Shown here one piece after another: positions 8,491-15,000 of a DNA stretch of 15,000 nt. The stretch is from Chrysomallon squamiferum (lineage: Eukaryota; Mollusca; Gastropoda; Neomphalida; Peltospiridae), in NCBI GenBank assembly GCA_012295275.1, contig CM022667.1, positions 12,005,038 to 12,020,037 of the forward strand, read 5' to 3'. Every line of letters begins with the position of its first letter. Positions within the stretch are counted from its first letter, which is position 1. The notes under the pieces are model-generated. The model saw nothing but the letters and a program-made list of their open reading frames with translations. It was not told the origin of the DNA and made no database searches. Position numbers and translations under genes: made by a program.

Positions 8491-9745
8491 TTTCCTATGA
8501 TATTATAATAAATATACAAAAGAAATTTTCTATGCCGTTAGTTTCAACGAAACTTTTCTGGTGATTTTCAGACAAACACACAAACATGATTGTGGGATAG
8601 GCTCTGATCAGTAATTTTTAGTGGTATAGATGAAACTGGCATGTAAAAGACAATTTATCCCGCGATCTATCATATTCTGGCTGTTTCGTAATACAACAAC
8701 ATAAATAACCGTAAAATAAAATTATGTCTATAAGAAAGCCAACAAAGAAGTTACCTTTTCTTTCTGAGCATCAACAACAACAACAAAAAAAGACACTAAC
8801 ATTGAAGAGTAAAACACAAACGAATTGTTTGTCTTGGAGCTAATATTATCTTTGTCAGTTATTTTATTTACAGAATTATTTTTTCTTAAATGAGAAACTG
8901 TGAAACTACTACGGAATTCGTGAAATCAGTATGAAGTTATCGTTCTAGAAATGGCATTATCTTTTCTTAGAAAAAAAATAAAATATCTGTTTCATTATTA
9001 AAGAAAAACCTACGTAACTGTGAATTATATTTTCGTGTTAAAACAGTATATTTATTACATTGTGCTGTAGATGCCTTTTTTAAAATTATTATTGCCCCTA
9101 AAGATAAACTATACGAAACATTTTTCCACCGATAATTCCTTAATCTGTGACAGTAAAAGAAACCGTAATTAAGAGAAATGATTAATTTAAAAGCTTTTAC
9201 AGTGTCGGTCCGTGTCTTAACGCCGGCCTAATCTTTTCTAAATGTTCTTGTATACATCTTGCTTGAAGTTCGTTAACGGTTTTTTTCACGCAAAGCTTAT
9301 CGTTCACACTTAATATTTCATATTAAAATATTTCTCGCAACTTCCCGTAGCTGTAATTCGTGTTATGGGGCCTAATCACTTGTCAAACAAAAGAACGGAG
9401 AGGTCCAAACAATGCGAGACGAGGTGAAAACACGGCCATTTATAACCGAAATCAGACGTTATGGTGACACACAACGCTTATTATGTGTGTCTCAAGTGTT
9501 TGGCAAAAAACAAAACAAAACCATTTTTTTTTTTTTGGACATAATGAAAGCTGTGTTTGTTTTATCAACTCCTGGTGTAACTTATCACTGGATTCTACAT
9601 GTCAAACATGAAGTAGGTGTGAAAAAAAAAAGATAAAGCGATACAGTGCGGAGAAACATTATTTCATTATTCAACGACAGAACGTATTTTCTTAGAACTG
9701 GGTTAAAGATCCTGGGGTGCTACTTACGTAAAGGCTAGAAGATAT
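8491..9745. other. About 1.25 kb of unique DNA, no gene recognised
   Basis: Mostly complex AT-rich sequence with only small A or T runs (for example near 8970 and 9524). The longest plus-strand frame (9412-9636, 74 codons) has mixed composition but no motif and includes a poly-Phe from a T run. I do not call it. No tRNA, inverted terminal repeat or splice-bounded exon is evident. Confidence 0.55.
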
Positions 9746-9870
9746 TTATTTTTTTATTTTTTTTATTTTTATTTAGAATCAAAGAAAGAGTGAGAAAAAT
9801 ACGGAGAGAGAGAAGAAAAAAAAAAAATATATGTGTGTGGATGGATGTGTGTGTGTATGGGTATAACGAG
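9746..9870. repeat. T-rich, purine-rich and GT-rich simple sequence
   Basis: T-runs with single A interruptions (about 9746-9775), GA/A-rich DNA (about 9780-9827), then imperfect GTGTGG/GGAT/GTGT units (about 9830-9862). The minus-strand frame over it is not credible. Confidence 0.75.
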
Positions 9871-10025
9871 TAAAAGAAACAATACTCTGACCTTTACAGA
9901 ATTATTAATTTCATATACATGTAAAATCTGGTGAACCACACCGCGTAACAGAAAACAATCAACAAACAACTCATGTTTTATGTATTTACACATGATACAT
10001 CATGTTTTAGAAATAAAAATTTCTC

Positions 10026-10103
10026 TTTTTTTTTTTTTATAACCTTCAAAAAAAAAAATCTGATAAATAATAATACATTAGGTAAAAAAAAAAAAAAAAA
10101 AAA
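10026..10103. repeat. Cluster of T13, A9 and A20 homopolymers
   Basis: T13 at 10026-10038, about nine A near 10049-10058 and A20 at 10084-10103, separated by short unique stretches. Facing T and A runs could pair. Confidence 0.85.
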
Positions 10104-10187
10104 TCCTGCATACAGGTGTATCGACATTGACAAAGCAGTGAGTTAGATAATATAATTCAACGAGTTTGAGTTCGGGATTTAGATTTA

Positions 10188-10541
10188 TTGTCGATAACGA
10201 TTCTGCTGAAAGCTTGTCTACAAAGATATGATCGAATTGTCATCGTTGTGTTATCGTTTTGTAATCAGGCACGAAGGATATCGGTTAAAATCACAGAAGC
10301 TTTACAACTACTGTCCAAATTACAAGATACAAAATACCCTTTTGGTAGAAAGAGAAAAAAGAACCCGCGGAAAGTAATATACGTCTACCGTAGGCAGACC
10401 ACACATCTGAGAAGGGATTTAAATAAAACGAAACAAGGGGAAAACGTTTCCGTTAATGAGGGCCTAACAAAGTCTGGCATCTTCAAAGTTATGGAAGCTA
10501 ATTTGGATGTATTGTATATCAAAGAAATCTGTGAATAGTTT
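10188..10541 (+). CDS. Possible exon or gene fragment, unknown product
   Basis: The longest non-repetitive open frame in the window, up to 116 codons before TAG at 10539-10541. The upstream limit is uncertain: the frame has no ATG near its start. A good splice-acceptor consensus (TTTTGTAATCAG) ends at 10268, so the most plausible coding part is 10269-10541, about 90 codons. From there the peptide starts ARRISVKITEALQLLSKLQD and is rich in Lys and Arg, with a basic run GRKRKKNPRK near the middle and an acidic C-terminal end. Composition is mixed, unlike the repeat-derived frames. I recognise no domain. It could be a 3'-terminal exon, a decayed transposon fragment or chance. Confidence 0.25.
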
Positions 10542-10893
10542 AAAGAAGATTCGTGCACATTTTTTGGACAATAATAGTAACTTAGATGTAAGAATGTTTT
10601 TTTTTTTTTTCTTTTATTTACCTGGTTTTAGTCACTTCAAAAACACGATTCCGAACTTTTTCTTGATTTCCTCTCTTGATAGCCGAAAAGAATCGAAGAT
10701 AAGATACGTGATTGTCATTAGTACGTTCAGTTCATCTCGATATAAATCATCACTGTCGACTAATCTTCTTCACCCTCAGGTTGAAGATTTCATTAAAAAA
10801 AAAGAAGAAAAAAAAATATATCAGAGAATAAACGATAGACAAACTGATTTTTAATTCTTGAACCTTTTTTTTCTTTCATATTCGTTGTATTTG

Positions 10894-10896
<3 letters not shown>
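10542..10896. other. AT-rich DNA with weak exon-like signals
   Basis: A T14 run at 10597-10610 and a good acceptor-like CTTCTTCACCCTCAG near 10765-10779 (plus strand). On the minus strand, CCAG followed by GTAAAT at about 10621 resembles a donor. Short open frames occur on both strands (36-115 codons), but overlapping frames look equally protein-like, so I make no call. Confidence 0.4.

Positions 10897-10978
<82 letters not shown>
10897..10978. repeat. (CT)n microsatellite
   Basis: 82 bp of uninterrupted CT, followed after 20 bp by a short TA run (about 10998-11011). Confidence 0.97.
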
Positions 10979-10979
<1 letters not shown>

Positions 10980-11153
10980 AAAATGTCAGTTTCTTAAATA
11001 TATATATATATTTTATCGAAATGACGTCTATGAATATTTAAAAATAAACCATACGACCAGTTTTCAAACAGTGAAGAGAAGAACACAAAGAATCTACAGT
11101 AATATATCTGATACTCGTCCATTTATCTTCAGCCAGGGATTAAGCTACAACAC

Positions 11154-11285
11154 TTACTCCATATTATCTGGATACACTTCTGAACCACCCCTGATCATCT
11201 TGTCATCCTTGAACACAGTCAAGGCCATGTTTTCTTTCTCTGAACAAACATCTATAAACAATTCCAGAAAATGGCCTTTGCATAC
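11154..11285 (-). CDS. Possible short exon ending at a GTAAGT donor
   Basis: Minus-strand frame of 43 codons between stops, containing GHFLELFIDV, then ENMALTVFKDDKMIRGG. The in-frame TAA that closes it is itself part of GTAAGT (11157-11152), a strong splice-donor consensus, as expected if an exon ended at GGA. Composition is varied and not repeat-derived. Against it: it is short, no convincing acceptor with a pyrimidine tract is visible, and an antisense frame of 74 codons (11071-11295) is also open. Product unknown. It lies about 50 bp beyond (minus-strand sense) the broken duplicated segment at 11325-11503, so both may be remnants of one gene. Confidence 0.22.
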   Translation of the reverse strand, partial: VCKGHFLELFIDVCSEKENMALTVFKDDKMIRGGSEVYPDNME

Positions 11286-11324
11286 TTACATATAATACTG
11301 ATATTTTATAAGATAAGCTACTAC

Positions 11325-11503
11325 TATTCAGTACGACTGGAACAAGAATGTGATGGCATGCTCTAAAATTCTGTGAGGCTGTAATAAATTGTCTCTTGTG
11401 TGTTTTCTTATAAGCTAAGATAAATGACGTTATCTGTTAGACAATCTACGTTGTCATAAAAATATGTCGAATTCTTCACGAATCGTCAACTGTAAAGCTC
11501 GGG
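11325..11503 (-). pseudogene. Broken copy of the 13.5-kb duplicated segment
   Basis: This segment aligns in the same orientation with 13465-13645. Shared anchors include TTGTCTCTTGTG and AAGCTAAGAT (plus strand), and GTTGTCATAAAA with TATGTCGA against TATATCGA. Relative to the open minus-strand frame in the other copy, this one has one extra base in an A/T run near 11460, an extra CA near 11404-11410 and a TAA stop in place of CAA. It therefore cannot encode the same peptide. If the other copy is coding, this is its pseudogene; if not, both are simply a diverged duplication. Confidence 0.5.
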
Positions 11504-11796
11504 TATTAACTAAATCTAGAATAACGGATACAATACTATTGACAGTGTGTCTACGGAAAGGTGATGACTTGAGGAAATATATTTGTTAGAAGACCAAATG
11601 TAAAGCTGTTCAACTATACTGATCATCGATATACTGACTTTAATAAGTTTCAGAAACTGATTAATAGATTTATCGTTATGATGAAAAAGGTCGCACACTA
11701 AGAACATCAGACAGAAACAGAATTGAAAAGACAGAGTAAAAAAAAACACGAGAGATATAAAAAAATAGAGAGATTAAGTGAGACCAAGGGAGACAG
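11504..11796. other. AT-rich unique DNA before the 25-bp array
   Basis: No gene recognised. A 77-codon minus-strand frame (11516-11749) begins in an A-run and has no motif. From about 11750 the sequence becomes GAGA-rich and grades into the first recognisable 25-bp units. Confidence 0.5.
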
Positions 11797-12205
11797 ATAT
11801 AGAAACAAAACACGAATCTCTGTGTTATAGACAAACATAATTATCTGTGTAATAGACAAACATGAATCTCTGTGTTATAGGCAAATATAATTGTCTGTGT
11901 TATAGACAAACATAATTGTCTGTGTTATAGACACACATGAATTTCTGTGTTATAGACAAACATAATTATCTGTGTTATAGACAAACATAATTGTCTGTGT
12001 TATAGGCAAACATAATTATTTGTGTTATAGACAAACATGAATCTCTGTGTTATAGGCAAACATAATTGTCTGTGTTATAGACAAACATAATTGTCTGTGT
12101 TATAGACAGACATAATTCTCTGTGTTATAGGCAAACATAATTATATATGTTATAGACACACATGAATCGCTGTGTTATAGGCAAACATAATTATCTGTGT
12201 TATAG

Positions 12206-12555
12206 ACACACATAATTATCTATGTTATAGACACACGTGAATCGCTATGTTATAGACATACATAATTATCTGTGTTATAGACACACGTGAATCGCTATGT
12301 TATAGACATACATAATTATCTGTATTATAGACACACATGAATCTCTGTGTTATAGGCAAACATAATTATATATGTTATAGACACACATGAATCTCTGTGT
12401 TATAGGCAAACATAATTATCTGTGTTATAGACACACATGAATCTCTGTGTTATAGGCAAACATAATTATATATGTTATAGACACACATGAATCTATGTGT
12501 TATAGGCAAACATAATTATATATGTTATAGACACACATGAATCTCTGTGTTGTAG
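12206..12555 (+). repeat. 50-bp dimer higher-order block, 7 copies
   Basis: Fourteen consecutive 25-bp units alternate strictly between a CATAATTAT type and a TGAATC type, giving a 50-bp period. Identical dimers recur around 12350-12545, so recent amplification was by dimers. Confidence 0.88.
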
Positions 12556-12730
12556 ACATACATGAATCTCTGTGCTATAGACACACACGAATTTCTGTGT
12601 TATAGACGTACACGAATTTCTGTGTTATAGACATATACGAATCTCTGTGTTATAGACGTACACGAATTTCTGTGTTATAGAGATACACGAATCTCTGTGT
12701 TATAGACGTACACGAATTTCTGTGTTATAG

Positions 12731-13030
12731 ACGTACACGAATCTCTGTGTTATAGACGTACACGAATTTCTGTGTTATAAACGTACACGAATTTCTGTGT
12801 TATAGACGTACACGAATCTCTGTGTTATAGACGTACACGAATTTCTGTGTTATAAACGTACACGAATTTCTGTGTTATAGACATACACGAATCTCTGTGT
12901 TATAGACATACACGAATTTCTGTGTTATAAACGTACACGAATTTCTGTGTTATAGACATACACGAATCTCTGTGTTATAGACGTACACGAATTTCTGTGT
13001 TATAAACGTACACGAATTTCTGTGTTATAG
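12731..13030 (+). repeat. 75-bp trimer higher-order block, 4 copies
   Basis: Twelve units repeat in the order ATCTC-TATAG, ATTTC-TATAA, ATTTC-TATAG, giving four trimers of 75 bp. Differences between trimers are limited to CGTAC against CATAC. This is distinct from the dimer block and implies a separate, later amplification. Confidence 0.9.
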
Positions 13031-13095
13031 ACATACACAATTCGCCGCGCTATAGAGACACATAATCATCTGTTATAGATATACTGTTCATGGGT

Positions 13096-13134
13096 TATCT
13101 ATCTATTTATTTATCTATGTACCCATATATCTAT

Positions 13135-13165
<31 letters not shown>

Positions 13166-13183
13166 CCCCCCCACACACATCCA

Positions 13184-13217
<34 letters not shown>
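13096..13217. repeat. TATC/TATT tract and interrupted (CA)n tract
   Basis: TATC and TATT units (13096-13134) precede CA repeats (13134-13217), which contain a C10 run at about 13163-13172 and two CACACC-type interruptions. The tract sits inside the decayed end of the 25-bp array, with monomer relics on both sides. Confidence 0.93.
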
Positions 13218-13221
<4 letters not shown>

Positions 13222-13415
13222 ATCACAGAGTTCACGGTGTTAGAGACAGATATTTTTCACTCTGTACTAGACAGCTACAAACGCCAGTTCGCAGCAGCAT
13301 ATTCATAATTCACAGTGTTAGGTTCGCGAATCATTGTGCTATGCGCAAACATGATTCACTGCACTATGAATACACATGCTTCTCACATTAATAACTACAA
13401 GCTCCGTGTTAATTC
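13218..13415 (+). repeat. Decayed 25-bp monomers beyond the CA tract
   Basis: GTGTTAGAGACAGA, GTACTAGACAGC, GTGTTAGGTTCGCG, GTGCTATGCGCAAACATGAT and GCACTATGAATACACATG recur at spacings of about 21-27 bases (two of them exactly 25). All align with the TGTGTTATAGACAAACAT consensus of the array. They look like old, non-homogenised edge copies. Confidence 0.65.
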
Positions 13416-13666
13416 ACTTTATACGTGTGCTCTGAAAGGCTCTGTTTAGGCTGTGTACGAACACTCCGGCAAGAATAGGGGACATAAATTGTGATGACAT
13501 CTTCTGAAATGCTGTCAAACTTTAATAGATTGTCTCTTGTGTTTTCTTGTAAGCTAAGATGAATGACATTATCTATATGGCTATCTTCGTTGTCATAAAA
13601 TATATCGAAAGCATCAGGCGTCGCCAATGGTAAACGAATACGACTTGGTTGAAAAAAAAAAAAAAC
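13409..13666 (-). CDS. Possible exon, unknown product; intact duplicate copy
   Basis: Minus-strand frame open for 85 codons between stops. It contains RIRLPLATPDAFDIFYDNED and, further on, ENTRDNLLKFDSISEDVI; the C-terminal 20 residues or so overlap decayed minisatellite and are doubtful. There is no ATG near its start. Upstream (minus strand) a T14 tract followed by CAACCAAG gives a plausible splice acceptor, with exon start about 13643. The same segment exists in a broken form at 11325-11503. Composition is mixed and acidic with no motif I recognise. It could be a real internal exon, a relic, or chance openness in a duplicated non-coding segment. Confidence 0.28.
   Translation of the reverse strand, partial: VFFFFQPSRIRLPLATPDAFDIFYDNEDSHIDNVIHLSLQENTRDNLLKFDSISEDVITIYVPYSCRSVRTQPKQSLSEHTYKVN
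13465..13645 (-). repeat. Duplicated segment, open copy, right of the array
   Basis: Partner of 11325-11503, in direct orientation about 2.14 kb away, so the pair brackets the 25-bp minisatellite. Best-conserved part is about 13527-13610. Confidence 0.75.
13652..13665. repeat. A14 homopolymer
   Basis: On the minus strand this is a T14 tract just before a possible acceptor AG at 13645-13644. Confidence 0.85.
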
Positions 13667-13793
13667 TCACAAAAGCCGACATGACAGGGGGATGAGCAAG
13701 GATTGCTTTTGGTGTTCAGTCATACATGGCAAGGAAGATCGTGTTTCAGAACATGACAAAATCCAAAGTGTGTTTGTACAGGCCGCAATATGA
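13667..13793. other. Short unique DNA
   Basis: Non-repetitive sequence with no recognisable feature, between the duplicated segment and the next small duplication. Confidence 0.5.
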
Positions 13794-13891
13794 TCAAAGA
13801 TAGAACTGCTGTAGCTCGCTCGCTTTATGAAAGGAAAATAGCTTCGGTTATGATATCATTATCATTAACATTGTCGTTGTTGTTATTGTTG

Positions 13892-13927
<36 letters not shown>

Positions 13928-14123
13928 TATTATTATTATTATTATTATTTGTCATCATTGTTGTTGTTATAATAATTATTATTATTATTACTGTTGTTGT
14001 AGTGGCAGTGATTGGAGAGGTTGTTGCTGTGGTATCAAGACAAAGAACCACCGTTTTTCAGAGGAGCAAAGACTGAACTGCTCTTTCTCGTATTATGAAT
14101 AGATAAAAGTTTTGGTTGTGATA
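13794..14123 (+). repeat. Diverged direct repeat pair around a triplet tract
   Basis: 13794-13855 and 14065-14123 align as direct repeats of about 60 bp. Shared blocks are CAAAGA, GAACTGCT, CTCG, TTATGAA, GGTT and TGATAT, with one 4-base gap. The TTG/TTA tract at 13871-14003 lies between. A local tandem duplication of about 270 bp is the simplest reading. Confidence 0.6.
13871..14003. repeat. (TTG)n/(TTA)n compound trinucleotide tract
   Basis: TTG units, then about 25 TTA units with one interruption near 13924, then TTG, AAT/ATT and TTG units again. The symmetry (TTG-TTA-TTG-ATT-TTG) suggests nested slippage. Frames across it are Leu, Tyr, Ile or Asn runs. Confidence 0.92.
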
Positions 14124-14356
14124 TGTAAATGATTTAAAAACAAAGATTATTAATGTTATATAAAATTATTTTTAAAACTGTCTTGCGAAGAAGGAGCTTA
14201 ACAATAAATAATAAATAGAAATCAAGTAACTTAACTAAGTGAGTATGTAAGTAATAAGCGAGTATGATAGCAAGTCAAAGTTAGCAAGTAAATAAATTAT
14301 CTGGAAGAATGGCATCCCAACAGACAGATAAACAGACGAATATGTTTGGAATTTAA
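14124..14356. other. AT-rich unique DNA
   Basis: No gene recognised. Includes GTAA/AGTA-type near-repeats at about 14220-14300. Confidence 0.55.
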
Positions 14357-14581
<225 letters not shown>

Positions 14582-14944
14582 AATATAACATTAACAAACG
14601 GTTCGAGAGGAGGTCGAGTGACACACAGAAGGGGAACCAGGAACCCAACACCTACGTTATGACTGCTATCACATTTCACACACACTGCAGGGGTACCCGC
14701 ATTGTCATCTCGGGTAATGTAAGCGCTTCGAGGGTCTCCGTGTCACAGTCCCGCCTTGGTAAAGAAGAAAACATAATGAGACGTTCATTCATCGAGCTAT
14801 TAATGACACTGTAATAGTTTAATTGAAAATTTTGTTTGTTTTGTTTGGGCACGCCGAAAAGACAGGATCCGTGGAGTGTGATTTTTTTTTTCTCTCAGAT
14901 AACATCTAGACTGGGTGACAGGGGCGTGTTCAGTGTGTGCAGTG
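14582..14944. other. Less AT-rich unique DNA with splice-like signals
   Basis: Complex sequence. On the plus strand, CACACACACTGCAG ends at about 14689 as an acceptor-like site and CCTTG followed by GTAAAG at about 14758 is donor-like. The roughly 69 bases between are CpG-rich and open in one frame. A second strong acceptor-like site (T10 then CTCTCAG) lies near 14884-14900. No product recognised. Confidence 0.35.
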
Positions 14945-14945
14945 T

Positions 14946-14957
14946 GATAATAATAAC

Positions 14958-15000
<43 letters not shown>
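14946..15000. repeat. (AAT)n microsatellite running off the window
   Basis: AAT units with one AAC near the start, uninterrupted from about 14958 to the window edge, so its true length is unknown. Confidence 0.95.

Larger units (their letters stand above)
11797..13083 (+). repeat. 25-bp minisatellite, about 51 copies
   Basis: Tandem units sharing TCTGTGTTATAGAC. From 11811 to 13011 the unit start recurs at exact multiples of 25 (48 units, no net indel), then three decayed units follow to about 13083. Unit types change along the array: mainly CAAACATAATT type at the left, alternating AATTAT and GAATC types in the middle, and CGTACACGAATTTC type at the right. Each unit carries stops (TATAG), so it is non-coding. 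Confidence 0.97.

Noticed and set aside
9412-9636. 74-codon plus-strand frame as a gene
   Set aside because: No motif, includes a poly-Phe from a T run, and lacks splice or conservation support. Length is within chance expectation.
10621-10780. Minus-strand exon ending at CCAG/GTAAAT near 10621
   Set aside because: Two overlapping frames look equally protein-like, and neither fits both a clean acceptor and the donor without an in-frame stop.
11797-13083. CRISPR-like array or telomere-type repeat
   Set aside because: Contiguous 25-bp units without spacers, and the unit does not resemble a known telomere repeat.
14603-14616. GGTTCGAGAGG as a tRNA or SINE B box
   Set aside because: No matching A box upstream at the proper distance and no cloverleaf could be drawn.

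Overview
This window looks like intergenic or deep intronic DNA from a large, repeat-rich animal genome. The evidence is very dense microsatellite content, homopolymer runs of up to 30 bases, two kilobase-scale minisatellites, high A+T, and no long non-repetitive reading frame. The mix of long (GA)n, (AAT)n, CATA/ACGT and CA tracts would fit a marine invertebrate such as a mollusc. That is an impression from composition only; no gene fixes the taxon. I see no bacterial genes, CRISPR array, insertion sequence, rRNA or tRNA.

Layout. 1-5150: AT-rich unique DNA broken up by four long GA/CT tracts, AAT/ATT tracts, a CATA-ACGT-TA tract and a 250-bp purine strand. 5180-5550: a short CpG-dense island with a TATA-like box, ended by a run of 30 A. 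5551-7010: A-rich and AT-only simple sequence, including a 124-bp-period duplication. 7356-8490: a GA tract, then about 45 copies of a 22-bp minisatellite. 8491-10270: mostly unnotable unique DNA. 10270-11510: the only stretch with plausible, unproven coding fragments: one plus-strand frame of up to 116 codons, a short minus-strand frame ending at a splice-donor consensus, and a broken copy of a duplicated segment. 11797-13083: about 51 copies of a 25-bp minisatellite with changing higher-order structure, followed by an embedded TATC/CA tract and decayed copies of the same monomer. 13465-13650: the second, unbroken copy of the duplicated segment. 13790-15000: another small local duplication, TTG/TTA and AAT tracts, and a short GC-richer stretch with splice-like signals.

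No set of genes working together can be described. The most informative part is 11.3-13.7 kb. There the 25-bp array lies between two diverged direct copies of one segment: one keeps an open minus-strand frame and the other has frame-breaking indels and a stop. The array shows a strict 25-bp register over 48 units, a 50-bp dimer block and a 75-bp trimer block. All coding calls here are low confidence, and most long frames in the window are translations of simple repeats.
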